The notes below the pieces were generated by a model. The model had not been told where the DNA came from. It saw only the letters and a program-made list of their open reading frames with translations, and did no database searches. From Desulfovibrio subterraneus (lineage in GTDB: Bacteria; Desulfobacterota; Desulfovibrionia; Desulfovibrionales; Desulfovibrionaceae), in contig NZ_BLVO01000013.1 in assembly GCF_013340285.1 (NCBI RefSeq), positions 789,574-853,573 on the forward strand: a stretch of DNA of 64,000 nucleotides, in the 5' to 3' direction. This document shows positions 1 to 9,800 of this stretch, piece by piece; the stretch's first letter is position 1; every line of letters starts with the position of its first letter. The translations under genes and the position numbers were made by a program.

Positions 1-2266
1 TAAAGCAGCGAATGAGCTGCAACGGCTTATCCGAATTGCCCGTTATCTTGATCACAGCATCGTCTTCCACCTCGCCATACTCGGACACAAAGGCCTGCTT
101 GAGCAGATCAACAACCATGTCTGCATGGCTATCCGTAGCGCAGAAGATGAGGGTCTTTCCATCCAGTGTCGGGTCTAGGTGCTTTGCAAGCTGGCCGCAG
201 ACAACCTTGTTGAACGGTTCTGTGATGACGCGTTTGTTGAACTCGTCAATTTCAACGGAGACTTCGTCCTCCAGGTTCCATGTATCCACTTCGCCGCTGT
301 GTGCGTCGAAAATGTCTATGTCCTGCCCGGCCTTCCATGTGATGCCATCTTCAGCCAGTTCAGTAACGATACGAATGGGCGGTTCATGATCCACAAGGTA
401 GCCGTCAATGACAGCCTGGCGGTAGGAGTACGTGTACACAGGTTTGCCAAAGAGGTCGGTCGTGTGCAGCGCAGGTGTGGCCGTGAGGCCGATACGGACA
501 GCATCAAAATGGTCAAGGACGCGGCTGTATTTGGAAATGTAGTCGCTTTCGCTGCGGAAGGTGAGTTCCGTGTCGCTCATATCCTTGTCGAGGTTGTAGC
601 CCCGATGGCATTCGTCCACGATGATGCAGTCATACTGGTCAACGGGCAAGGGAGTGTCACCGTCCGCAGGGAAGAGCAGACGCTTAACCATCCCCTGGAT
701 GGTGGCAATTTGGAGTCGCGTATCCTTGTCCGGCTTTACGTCTCCGATTTCCTTCACGTCGTATATTTCGTTGAAGGTCTGGTGGCTCTCAAGCCGGAAG
801 TCCTTGAATGCGTCTGCGGTCTGTTCGCCCAGTGATGTTCTGTCGACCAGAAAGAGCACGCGACGGAATCTCTTTGCTTTGCAGAATCGGTACACCAGGC
901 CGATACAGGTTCGGGTTTTCCCTGTGCCTGTTGCCATGGCCGTGAGTATGTTCCGTTTTCCTTCGGCAATGGCAGCTTCAACTGCCCGGATGGCATCGTG
1001 CTGGTAATAGCGAAGATCCAGATAGTCTGAGGAGTTCGTTTCCAGGGTTGCATCGGCAGCGGGGATGTCCTGCCCAAGCAGTTCCATGAGGCCTTCCGGC
1101 GTTGGCCAGCCTACAAGAGGGCGAGAGATGTTGGTTGTAACTCGTGCATCCCTGAACCATATGCCGCTTTTGGTACGGAGCTGTTTGAGGAAAGGGCGGC
1201 CATTGGCGGAAAACAGGAAGGGAAGGGCATGCCCGTCCCATGCGCTGCCTTCCGGGAGGGTTTCTTCTCCTCGCACGGTGTAGCCTTTGCTGTAGCGTTG
1301 TGCCTGCTTCAGGGCTGACGAAACATCCTTGTTCCGGCGTTTGGCTTCGACAGTGGCTACAGGTGTAAGGCCGACAAAAAGTATGTAGTCCGCTGGGCCG
1401 GATTTGGTTGGCCATTCGGCAATGGCGAGGTTCTTTCCCTTTTGGGGGCGAACTCCGGCCTTGTATGTGAGGTGGGTTGAGTCGGCTTCCCATCCGGCAT
1501 CACGGAGTTGTGCATCGATGATCTTCCGGGTGTCGGCTTCGTCCAAGTCAACAGAAGCTTCGCCAACCTGGTTCAGGGCTTGCTTTGTGCTGTCGATTTC
1601 GGTCTTGGATTTCTTGGTTGCCTGAATGCGAAGCTCTTCAACGCGAAGGGCAAACGAGCGCTTTGCTTCGTCCTGCTGTTGCTTGCCTTCCTGAAGCAGA
1701 GACTCTTTCTCAGCAAGGTGCAGGTATGCTACTTCCGCCTTTTTGAGGGCGGCCTGTTGTGCCTCTTCCGTTTCGGCAAGCTTCTGCTTGAGTCGTTCCA
1801 GTTCGGCTGCAAGAGCAGCATCAGCCTGAGTCGGCTTTGGGGGAGGAAGGAAGGGGCCAGGTTCAAACTCCTTATCCTTCCCGAAAACCTTATGGAACCA
1901 AGTTGCAAGAATCCTGGAAAAACGAAGGGCATCCAACGCATTCTGTTCTTCGCCTTCGAGGCCATGAACGGCGATGTTGCCAGCTTTTCTGAGGATGTGG
2001 AAAATCTGGTTTATCTTTGGGCTGAGGACGCCTTCGTCATCCAGCTTGCGAAGTACCTTTACGGCGGTGTCTTCCTCGTAAATGGCTATGCCGGAACGGG
2101 CGGCAATTTGCTGGGCGAGCAACTCGCTGAAGAGCCGGATTTTGAAGAGTGCGGCGTTGGCATCGCTAAAGACAAGGCGCTCTGCTTGTGCAGCACACTT
2201 CAGGAGCAGTTCGTCGTGTTCAGCAAGAAACCAGAAATTAGGCGATGCTATGGCGAGGGTATCCAT
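1..2266 (-). CDS. hsdR: Type I restriction enzyme R subunit (HsdR), 3' end off the window
   Basis: Translation from the ATG at 2266 stays open to the left edge (about 755 codons), so the C-terminus is missing. Seen in order: an N-terminal region resembling DUF4145; a coiled-coil stretch (about 150-230); an HSDR_N-type nuclease with the ADYILF aspartate near residue 293 and a VEAKR ExK motif near 304-306; a Walker A motif ATGTGKT near 443; and a DECHRG helicase box near 549. Known role: the ATP-dependent translocase and endonuclease subunit of a type I restriction-modification complex, acting with HsdM and HsdS on unmodified DNA. Those partners are not in the window and would lie to the left. 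A modest SD (AAGAGA) precedes the start. It is divergent from the satellite-like module. Confidence 0.93.
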   Translation of the reverse strand, partial: MDTLAIASPNFWFLAEHDELLLKCAAQAERLVFSDANAALFKIRLFSELLAQQIAARSGIAIYEEDTAVKVLRKLDDEGVLSPKINQIFHILRKAGNIAVHGLEGEEQNALDALRFSRILATWFHKVFGKDKEFEPGPFLPPPKPTQADAALAAELERLKQKLAETEEAQQAALKKAEVAYLHLAEKESLLQEGKQQQDEAKRSFALRVEELRIQATKKSKTEIDSTKQALNQVGEASVDLDEADTRKIIDAQLRDAGWEADSTHLTYKAGVRPQKGKNLAIAEWPTKSGPADYILFVGLTPVATVEAKRRNKDVSSALKQAQRYSKGYTVRGEETLPEGSAWDGHALPFLFSANGRPFLKQLRTKSGIWFRDARVTTNISRPLVGWPTPEGLMELLGQDIPAADATLETNSSDYLDLRYYQHDAIRAVEAAIAEGKRNILTAMATGTGKTRTCIGLVYRFCKAKRFRRVLFLVDRTSLGEQTADAFKDFRLESHQTFNEIYDVKEIGDVKPDKDTRLQIATIQGMVKRLLFPADGDTPLPVDQYDCIIVDECHRGYNLDKDMSDTELTFRSESDYISKYSRVLDHFDAVRIGLTATPALHTTDLFGKPVYTYSYRQAVIDGYLVDHEPPIRIVTELAEDGITWKAGQDIDIFDAHSGEVDTWNLEDEVSVEIDEFNKRVITEPFNKVVCGQLAKHLDPTLDGKTLIFCATDSHADMVVDLLKQAFVSEYGEVEDDAVIKITGNSDKPLQLIRCF

Positions 2267-2376
2267 GGTGTCGTTCTCTTATGTTTAGGCATCGATTCGT
2301 ACTTAGGCACTACACGAAGAGGCCGAATTCGTGAAGAGTTAGACAGTTTTTTAAAAAAATTACCCCCCATTTGAGA

Positions 2377-2395
2377 CTCAAACCTAGGGTTTGAG
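2377..2395. promoter_or_regulatory. Palindrome in the divergent region between hsdR and the satellite-like module
   Basis: CTCAAACC-TAG-GGTTTGAG is a perfect 8-bp inverted repeat with a 3-bp centre. The word TTTGAGAC occurs twice around it (2370-2377 and 2390-2397), each flanked by a C-rich run. It sits in the 201-bp gap between two divergent genes, so an operator for a phage-type repressor is a reasonable inference. No regulator gene is visible next to it. Confidence 0.4.
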
Positions 2396-2467
2396 ACCTA
2401 CCCCCTAGCTTCCAGAATTTTTTGATCTGGTTACGTTTGCTGAAACTAAATTGAAGGAGATGTAGTC

Positions 2468-2737
2468 ATGTCGATTACACAAGAATTTAATGCAAATGTA
2501 GCCGGAGTCAGCCTTGCGGATAGCCTAGAGCCGCATCTCCCCCCTGTGCTGTGGCGACATAAGTGGAATGAGTATCGAGCCCAGCTAGAGCTCCCCTTTA
2601 CCAGAGGGCATATGCAGAACCTGGACTCGCAGAAGCGCGGTCCCAAGTCCGCTTTGCTCGGTGGAAAGATTTTTTATCGTAAGAACGACCTGCTTGAATG
2701 GATAGCTAAGGAGGGCTGGAACAATGGCTGCAATTAA
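2468..2737 (+). CDS. Small excisionase/AlpA-like DNA-binding protein
   Basis: An 89-residue protein starting behind a strong SD (AAGGAG, 7 nt before ATG). The C-terminal half, with a G-K/R-I-x-Y-R-K-x-D-L-x-x-W pattern (GGKIFYRKNDLLEWIAKE), resembles the small winged-helix/MerR-like fold of excisionases and AlpA regulators, in which a glycine-rich turn is followed by an arginine/lysine strand and an aspartate-tryptophan helix. It is the first gene of the module and overlaps the next gene by 14 bp. Likely role, by inference: transcriptional activator or excision factor of the mobile element. The match is by pattern only, so the exact family is uncertain. Confidence 0.6.
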   Translation: MSITQEFNANVAGVSLADSLEPHLPPVLWRHKWNEYRAQLELPFTRGHMQNLDSQKRGPKSALLGGKIFYRKNDLLEWIAKEGWNNGCN

Positions 2738-3122
2738 TCTCGATGGCTGCATCATAATTTCATCTCCAGACATCATAGAGAAATTTATGAAAAACCCTGA
2801 GAACGCTTGGAAGAGATCAGAGTTCAGAGAGATCGTTAATGCTCTGGCAGAGTATATGGAAATGCCGAGAGGTGATCTCTTCGTTGATGGGGTCCCGCAT
2901 AGTTTTTACGCGGAAGAGGAGGGGGGATTTTATGCTGCATACATACTCTCACCCTTGAATCCATATTGCATGGCTATGTCCGACCTTACGCTGGGGAGGA
3001 CGATAAGCTTTCAAACCCCGAAGGATTGGTTGCGAGCGGCGGATAATGGAACAATAGAGCCGCAAGGTATACGGGCTGCAATTAAGACCTATTTCAACTC
3101 GTTCGAAAGGGAGGTGCGCTAA
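2724..3122 (+). CDS. Hypothetical protein of the satellite-like module
   Basis: A 132-residue protein I do not recognise. It begins inside the end of the preceding small gene and its stop overlaps the next start (TAATG), so it is translationally coupled on both sides. It is soluble, has no signal peptide or membrane segment, and is acidic near the middle (a glutamate-rich YAEEEGG stretch). Its position directly ahead of a primase-helicase suggests an accessory replication or regulatory role, but this is inferred from context alone. Confidence 0.7.
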   Translation: MAAINLDGCIIISSPDIIEKFMKNPENAWKRSEFREIVNALAEYMEMPRGDLFVDGVPHSFYAEEEGGFYAAYILSPLNPYCMAMSDLTLGRTISFQTPKDWLRAADNGTIEPQGIRAAIKTYFNSFEREVR

Positions 3123-5656
3123 TGATTGCTCGTAACCGTGAATCATCTAACTACTTCGATTTCAGGAACGCTGCTCCATACTACGATGCTAATATGCGTG
3201 CAGGTTTCCATGAAGATTGGACTCTTGAAGATGCAAGGAGGCAACTGCATGCGAAGATACACGCTCTTGGACTTGAGTGTCCCGAGATTGTCGCTGACGG
3301 AGAATTCCATCGTTGCGATATCCAGAGTGATCTTTCAGGCATGAACGATGGATCATACTGGCTATCTCCCGAATTTCCGTATTGCGGCTATGCGAAAAAT
3401 TGGAAGAGTGGGGAGGAGGAGAAAGTCAGCCCCGCCGAAGATGTTATGTCTACGTTTTCATCTAAACAGCGTGAGGCGTTTGAGAAGGAGCAAACCCACT
3501 TTAAGAAGCTTCAGGTTGTTGAGCTGGCAAAGCGAGCCGAGACGATGGCTGAACGTGCTTTGTCTATTATGCAGGAGTGTGTTCCAGCTCGACCAGATCA
3601 TCCATACTTATTGCGTAAACGTGTGAAGGCTTATGGTCTGTATCAAGACAAGGGGGGGCGGCTCGTCATTCCTCTTGTTGATACGTCTGGAAAGATATGG
3701 GGATGGCAAACTATTGAGGGAGTCACTAACACCGGGCATCCAGAGAAGCGGTGTCATGGCAGTAAGAAAGGCCATTATTTCGGCATTGGTTTGCCAGATG
3801 GCAATGAACCTCCTCGCGTGCTTTATATAGCGGAAGGATACGCGACGGCGGCATCAATTCATGAGGCCACGGGAAGCCCGATAGTGATGGCCGTTGATGC
3901 TGGAAACTTGATGAGTGTTGGCAGAGCACTTCGTGAAAAGTACCCGGATGCATTTTGTGTGTTTTGTGCAGACAATGATGCATGGACTGAAGGAAATCCG
4001 GGAAGGGCATATGCTCAGAAAGCCGCTCATGAGATACGAGGAACTGTTTGTTTGCCAGAGTTTGAGGATACCTCCTTACGGCCTACGGATTTTAATGACC
4101 TTCATATGCTGCAAGGGCTTAGCGCTGTTAGAATGCAAATCCAACAGTCTGTTGTGGAGGCGATCAGCGCCGGAACAGTGCAACCGATCCCTATTGATGC
4201 TCCGCAACCCCTACCTATAACAAGTGAAATGCTACCAGCCGTATTGTGGTCATGGGTTGAGGAATGCGCAAAATCCGTTCAGGTGCCTTTGGAGCTTGTA
4301 GTTGCAAACACCCTTGGAGCCTTGTCTGCGGCTGTGTTCGGTCGGTGTTTTGTACGTTTGGGTCAGGACTATGTTGAGCCTCTTTGCTTATTTATTATGG
4401 CTCCTCTTCCGCCTGGAGAGCGAAAAAGTAGCGTAACTAAGCTTTGTAAGGCCCCCCTCGTTGTATGGGAAAGGGAGAAGCAAAGAGAAGAAGCTTTTGA
4501 AGTAAGAAAAAATAGGAGAAGAGTCGAAGCTATAAATGGGCAAATTAAAGAAATTGAAAAGGAAATGCGCAACGCAGATTTAGTAGATATGGATGAGTAT
4601 TTAGAAAGAATCGAGCGCTTAGAGCGAGATAAACCAAAGAAGTTGACGACATTCAGACTGTTTGCAGATGACGTCACTGCTGAGGGACTGGCGTTGCTGA
4701 TGTCACAGAATCATGAGCAATGTGCAATCATTGAAGCTGAGGGTGGATTCCTTGAAACCATCGGTGGAAGGTATAGCGCTGGTGTAGCGAATCTCGACCT
4801 CGTTCTGAAGGCATATAACAAGGAGTCTGTTAACGTTGATAGGAGGGGAAGTGATTCATTAAAACTTGAAAGCCCCGCCCTAACGATGTGTATCTCGCCA
4901 CAAATATTCGCGCTTAGGGGGCTGGCAGCCAAGCCCGACTTCAGGTCGAGAGGGGTTGTAGGTCGTTTCATATTTCTTATGGGAAAGTCGACCCTAGGTA
5001 CACGAACCCCCTATAATGAAGATATTCCACTATCAATAGTTCAGCAATATTGGGCATTAGTATGTCGCCAAGCAGAGGACATGTATGCGCTGGTTAAGGC
5101 GGGAAAGGAAATCGAACTCACGTGTTCCAAGCAGGGAATGGAGGAGCTCAACGCCTTCAGAGCAGAGGTGGAAGTGCGCATGGGGCCAGAAGGAGACTTG
5201 CATCATATGACAGACTGGGCAGGTAAAATTCCAGGCACTGTTGTTCGCATTGCAGGGCTATACCACCTTATTGAGCGCCTTTCTAATGATCAGAGGGAGA
5301 TTCAGGAGAATTCTGTGCGTATGGCCTGCCAGTTTGGACGAGTTCTCATTGGGCATGCTAAAGTGGCTCTCTCCGTGATGGAGGGGGATGAAAGGGGCAG
5401 CTCGTCGCAATTTATGCTCGAGAAAATTCGTCAAATGGGGATACGTGAAGTATCCTTGCGAGACATATTCATTGCCTGCCGTTCAAGGTTTGCCAAGATG
5501 GGAAAATGTCGTGAGATTGTAGGATTTCTTGAAGAGCATGGATATCTGGCAAAGACAACTCCATCTTTGCGGGGAGTAGGGCGAAAAAGTGAGCTTTATG
5601 TGGTTCATCCGAGTGTATTTATCGCCAACTCCTGTTCGCAAAACACACAAAATTAG
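3122..5656 (+). CDS. Toprim primase / DUF3987 helicase-like replication protein
   Basis: An 844-residue protein. The Toprim half carries the conserved glutamate (E238 in AEGYATAAS) and the D284-N-D286 metal pair, typical of TraC/phage-type primases. The second half is a DUF3987 domain with its characteristic variant P-loop PPGERKS (residues 430-436) and a charged helical insert (about 460-510). Such proteins prime and unwind DNA to replicate plasmids, satellites and prophages. The start overlaps the upstream stop (TAATG). It lies between the unknown gene and the small-terminase gene in one transcription unit, which points to autonomous replication of the element. No zinc-binding motif of a full DnaG was seen at the N-terminus. 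Confidence 0.85.
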   Translation: MIARNRESSNYFDFRNAAPYYDANMRAGFHEDWTLEDARRQLHAKIHALGLECPEIVADGEFHRCDIQSDLSGMNDGSYWLSPEFPYCGYAKNWKSGEEEKVSPAEDVMSTFSSKQREAFEKEQTHFKKLQVVELAKRAETMAERALSIMQECVPARPDHPYLLRKRVKAYGLYQDKGGRLVIPLVDTSGKIWGWQTIEGVTNTGHPEKRCHGSKKGHYFGIGLPDGNEPPRVLYIAEGYATAASIHEATGSPIVMAVDAGNLMSVGRALREKYPDAFCVFCADNDAWTEGNPGRAYAQKAAHEIRGTVCLPEFEDTSLRPTDFNDLHMLQGLSAVRMQIQQSVVEAISAGTVQPIPIDAPQPLPITSEMLPAVLWSWVEECAKSVQVPLELVVANTLGALSAAVFGRCFVRLGQDYVEPLCLFIMAPLPPGERKSSVTKLCKAPLVVWEREKQREEAFEVRKNRRRVEAINGQIKEIEKEMRNADLVDMDEYLERIERLERDKPKKLTTFRLFADDVTAEGLALLMSQNHEQCAIIEAEGGFLETIGGRYSAGVANLDLVLKAYNKESVNVDRRGSDSLKLESPALTMCISPQIFALRGLAAKPDFRSRGVVGRFIFLMGKSTLGTRTPYNEDIPLSIVQQYWALVCRQAEDMYALVKAGKEIELTCSKQGMEELNAFRAEVEVRMGPEGDLHHMTDWAGKIPGTVVRIAGLYHLIERLSNDQREIQENSVRMACQFGRVLIGHAKVALSVMEGDERGSSSQFMLEKIRQMGIREVSLRDIFIACRSRFAKMGKCREIVGFLEEHGYLAKTTPSLRGVGRKSELYVVHPSVFIANSCSQNTQN

Positions 5657-5708
5657 GCTTTTGTTCTATTTTGTGCGTTTTGCGCAGGGAAACTAGGAGG
5701 AGAATATT

Positions 5709-6146
5709 ATGGCAAAAGAGTTGGCGGAACTTACGACTCAACAAGTTTTTTTTGTCGAGCTCTTTGTGAATGGAGAAACGGGTGTGGCTGGTAATGCGAC
5801 AAAAGCTGCGTTGCTTGCGGGCTACTCGGAGAAAACTGCGCGCGTGATTGGACAGCAACTGCTTGCCAAACGTCATGTTGCACTTGCTGTACGAGAAGCT
5901 AATATCAGGGCTTTGAAGTCGCATGCCTCACTTGCCATATCAACTCTGGCAGCCATCGTCAGTGATGAGAGAGCTAAGCATAGGGATCGGCTTGAAGCAG
6001 CTAAGGCTTTGCTGGATCGCGGCGGATATCAGGCTGGCGAAGTGGATGCTGGCGGCGATACTCCTTTGAGTGAAATGACCATTGAAGAGTTGGCAGCTAT
6101 TGTTCTGAAAAAGAACTCCATAGATGTTACTCCATCAGGCGCATAG
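5709..6146 (+). CDS. Phage terminase small subunit-like protein
   Basis: A 145-residue protein with the start pattern of the Terminase_2 family: LTTQQVFFVELFVNG followed by a helix-turn-helix (NATKAALLAGYSEKTARVIG, about residues 29-48). In phages this subunit recognises packaging sites and hands DNA to the large terminase. No large terminase, portal or capsid gene follows, only a terminator. A lone small terminase beside a primase is known from phage satellites, where it redirects helper packaging; that role here is inference. A good SD (AGGAGG, about 7 nt upstream) precedes the ATG. Confidence 0.82.
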   Translation: MAKELAELTTQQVFFVELFVNGETGVAGNATKAALLAGYSEKTARVIGQQLLAKRHVALAVREANIRALKSHASLAISTLAAIVSDERAKHRDRLEAAKALLDRGGYQAGEVDAGGDTPLSEMTIEELAAIVLKKNSIDVTPSGA

Positions 6147-6174
6147 TAGCCCTCAAGGCCTTTTGCCTACAAGG

Positions 6175-6207
6175 ATGCCCTTCTGTAATCCAGAGGGGCA
6201 TTTTTTT
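6175..6207 (+). terminator. Intrinsic terminator of the satellite-like module
   Basis: An 11-bp stem (ATGCCCTTCTG / CAGAGGGGCAT, with one G-T pair) with a 5-nt loop, followed by seven T residues. It lies 28 bp after the terminase stop codon and closes the four-gene unit. Confidence 0.88.
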
Positions 6208-6297
6208 ATGGGTTGGGGCTGCTGGGCTAGATTCTAGTATGGAGATAATAGTACCCAGAAAATGAATTATGGCGACGTATCCTAAGTCTGATTGTTA

Positions 6298-6339
6298 TGG
6301 TTGGAGAGATTGCGGATGAGTGTGCGCCCCTCTGGTCTG
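6298..6339 (-). repeat. Decayed direct copy of the tRNA-Pro 3' half (putative att remnant)
   Basis: Aligned without gaps to 19506-19547, the tRNA-Pro 3' end through the anticodon stem. The first 12 bases match at 11 (TGGTNGGAGAGA, which includes the CCA end) and bases 26-40 match at 14 of 15 (TGCGNCCCTCTGGTC). The T-loop segment between them has diverged. The 5' half of the tRNA is absent. The copy has the same orientation as the real tRNA. This is what an old attachment-site duplication would look like. Confidence 0.55.
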
Positions 6340-6371
6340 ACTGTCAGAGTTAAATTGTTAATTATTAGAAG

Positions 6372-6596
6372 GTGGCAGTATCGAAGGTGAGTAAGCCCAA
6401 AAGAGGATGGACGGACTGCTCTGGCGTGTCCGGCAAGCCACGCCTGACACGTAGGAATGGACTTCGTCCTGCTCTGTGTATTGAGATTGTATATAGTCTT
6501 GATAGGATGGAGAGATGGGCAGGGCTTAGCCCTCTCGTACCCGAGGACCTGAGGCGGAAGCTAAGTTCCTTTAAGGGAGGCTGGGAGAGGGGATAG
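6372..6596 (+). CDS. Doubtful small ORF (74 aa) upstream of the defence operon
   Basis: A GTG-started frame of 74 codons, rich in arginine, lysine and tryptophan, ending GLSPLVPEDLRRKLSSFKGG. A short purine stretch (AGAAGG) directly abuts the start codon, too close for a normal SD. I recognise no family. It could be a chance frame or the remnant of a gene damaged at the island edge. Confidence 0.22.
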   Translation: MAVSKVSKPKRGWTDCSGVSGKPRLTRRNGLRPALCIEIVYSLDRMERWAGLSPLVPEDLRRKLSSFKGGWERG

Positions 6597-6822
6597 CTGT
6601 TACAGCGTTCATATCGCACGGCACAGGTTTGGTCCTTTTGGTCCATTTTGAGTTGGGTATTCAGCTCCGCACCAACTGTGCGAAAAGAATATAAGATTTC
6701 GTGATTGTAAAATTTTATTAAATATCAGTATCTTGCGTTTTTGTGGCGTGGTTTCAACCTGGAGTATTATTCAGATTAGGAAGGATATTTCTGTTTTCAT
6801 ATACCTGGAAACGCGTTATATG

Positions 6823-6850
6823 CCGTTCACTTATTATTTGAAGTGAGCGG
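6823..6850 (+). promoter_or_regulatory. Inverted repeat covering the ribosome site of the defence operon
   Basis: CCGTTCACTT and AAGTGAGCGG form a 10-bp stem (one G-T pair in the RNA) around an 8-nt A/T loop. The right arm contains GAGCGG, the only SD-like sequence before the GTG at 6856. In RNA the stem would hide the ribosome site; in DNA it could be an operator. Either would keep the operon silent until needed (inference). Confidence 0.45.
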
Positions 6851-6855
6851 AAATA

Positions 6856-9800
6856 GTGAACCCAACGCAACACATTGCAACCTTAATCATTAATGAGCTT
6901 GAAAGTGCGGGGCGGCCCCTTCGACTACGGGAGCTATCTACGGCTGTTCGGCGTAAGGTGTCCGTTCCGGATCATCAGATGTTGCGCCAGCTCCGGGAGC
7001 TTATGCGGCAGGGGCGAACCGAGTGCGTGCATGGAGCCTGGAGGTCCACGAGCGTTGGAGTGCAACAAGCTCCAACCATGCTGCCCCGCGTCTCCAGTCA
7101 TACCCACACGCACATCTGGACGGATAAAACATGGCCTTTTGCCGATGGAGATGAAAGGGCACCGAAAGCGTCCTTAGACGGCGAGGGGAGGTGGGACCTT
7201 TTCCGGAAGCTCGTCGGGTACTACATGCAGTGCGTTCGTAATGAGGAGGGGGCAGACGCATGCGCCTTTCTTAACCAGCTCAACTCAACCTTCCTCTTTC
7301 TACGCCGGACTGGATTCTGGCAGCCTCGGCCTGGTGCCACCTGGCAAGTCACCATTCCGCTAGGACAACACTTAGCTGACTTCACGGCCAGACTCTCTGG
7401 TGCCGAGGATGACACCCCCCTTGTTCTCGGATACCCAATAAATGCCACCTTCAAAGAGGGGGCGGACGGCATCAACGTCAGCGCTTTGCGTCCGGTATTC
7501 TTTTATCCTCTCCAAGCAGAAGTAGTGGCTCAGGGCCTCCGCCTGACCATCGAAGACCCTGTACCTGAGGTGAACCTTGGCTGGCTGGAGTACGCCTTTT
7601 CCCGCAAGCCAGAGCGCCAACGCAATTTTCTCTCGGCCTGCGGCTTCATGCGTGCCCGGATGGCGGAAGACGGTACCCCCGGCCGAGAGCGGGCAGAATT
7701 GGCTCCGGGCCTGGACACTCTGACTGCAGCCTTATCCTCTTTCCTGCCGTCTAGAATGCGCCAACGACTTGATCTGGCCGACATCCCTGATACTCCGTTG
7801 AAAGAACCCTTTGACAACGGCATCTATAATCGGGCTGTGATCATGTTCGCCAAGCGCACCCGCTTCAACAAGCGCCTGCTACAAGAGCTGTCCATCATAT
7901 CCAAGGCCCCGGACGACGTGCTGGACAGCACTGCCCTAGCCCCGCTCTTCGCTGGGCAGCCTTCTCAGGTTAAATCGACAACTGAAGGTACATCTTGGAA
8001 AAATTCTCCTGTGGAAGGAGTGGCGGCGGACGTTTTTCCATTCAATGCATCCCAGCGTCAGGCTGTGGCATCTTTACTCCGGCACGACGTCTCCGTAATC
8101 ACTGGCCCACCTGGCACAGGCAAGAGCCAAGTGGTGGCCGGAACAGCCGCCAACGCTCGTTTCCTGGACCAGTCGGTACTCATCTCCAGTCGCAACCACA
8201 AAGCCATCGACGCAGTGGTCCACCGCCTGACCGATGCATCGGGCCAGCCTATGGTGCTGCGTACCAACTCCAAGGAAGACCCCGGCTTGCGGGTCACCTT
8301 TTCCACAGTTATCAAGGCGATGCTTACCAGCCAAACGGATCCAGAAGCCCAAGAACGGGTGCAACGGGCACGGGAGGACCTTTTTACCCGACTGGAGGAG
8401 CGCGGGCGGGAATCGGCCTTGGCAGCCGAGGTACTAGGGATTTCCGCCGAATTGGGCCAAGTAGAGAACCGACTGTCTTACCTTCAAAGTGAATTGCCCG
8501 ACGGCTTGTCCCCGGCTCTGGACCAATTCCACCAGGCTTTTCCGACTCTCCTTGTCCGACATGCGTCCAAGTTCGCGCAATCAGGAAAAGCCTCTTGGTC
8601 GGAGTTCAGATTCATTATTCTGTACCTACGTTTGCGAAACAGTCTCAAACCTTTCCCTGGGACTCCAACCCTCCCCTTATGGCCCGATCTTCAAGCCCGG
8701 ACACTGCTCTCTGATGTCATGGGGACAATCCTCAAGGCCGCCGAGTATTCCGAACTACGCGCCAGAGCTAACGAACTGGAAACCCGCGCGGCCCAGCTAC
8801 CTCCGCTTGAGAAACTCACTGAAAGGGTGGCCCGCGTTGGCAGCCGCATGGAGAGCATTCTGCAAGACCTGCTCACTCTGGACTTAAAGCACCGCGCAGG
8901 ACTTCGAGATGAGGCGTCGCGATCCAAGCTGGCAGGACTGCGCGCAGCCCTGAACAGCATCCATACCGGACTTTCTGATGGACGACTGGATCGCCAAGCC
9001 GCTAAAGAGATAAGCAACCTAGGTTGCGAGGTCCTCCACGCCTTTCCGGTCTGGGCCGTGACGAACCTATCCGTGGGATCGCGCATCCCTTTTTGTCCAG
9101 GGCTCTTTGACCTAGCCCTGATTGATGAAGCCAGTCAGTCCGACATACCCTCGGCCATCCCCATCCTCTTCCGCGCTCGTCGGGTGGGTGTCATCGGCGA
9201 CCCTCTCCAACTCACCCACACAAGCCGCCTCAGCCCGGCCAAGGACACACTCATGCGGCGCAGCCTCGGCTTGGAACACTTGGAGGAGCAGCGCTTCGCA
9301 TATACCGAGAGTTCCTTGTATGATCTGTGCGCCGGGGTCCACATGGTGAGACCAATCTTTCTGGATACCACTTATCGCAGTACCGAGGACATCGCTGGAT
9401 ACTCCAGCCAACTTTTCTATAATGGTGGCCTACGGGTAGGGACCGACTCTGGCCGACTCAACCCTCCTCAAGGTGTACAGCCCGGCATCCACTGGAGCGA
9501 GGTTGACGGAGAGGTTAAAAGCTCAAGCGGCAGTGGCTGCCACTGTCCGGCCGAGGTCGAAGAAATCGTACGTCAAGTGGGCGAGCTTCTTAGGGATGGG
9601 CAGTTTCGAGGCACCTTGGGCATCGTTACCCCATTTCGCCAGCAGGCAAACCGTATCCAGGACGCACTTTTTGAATCGGGCATTGACTACCAACGGCTGC
9701 TTGGATCCCAAGCTCATGTAGATACAGCCCACGGCTTCCAAGGGGACGAGCGGGACGTAATCTTCTTCAGCCTGTGCGCCGGTCCGGACATGCCACGTGG

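Larger units (their letters stand above)
6208..6855. other. 648-bp gap between the satellite-like module and the defence operon
   Basis: The gap holds a decayed copy of the tRNA-Pro 3' half (6298-6339), one doubtful small frame (6372-6596), an A/T-rich stretch (about 6680-6800) that should contain the operon promoter, and an inverted repeat (6823-6850) touching the first start codon. I could not assign a convincing -35/-10 pair. Confidence 0.7.
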
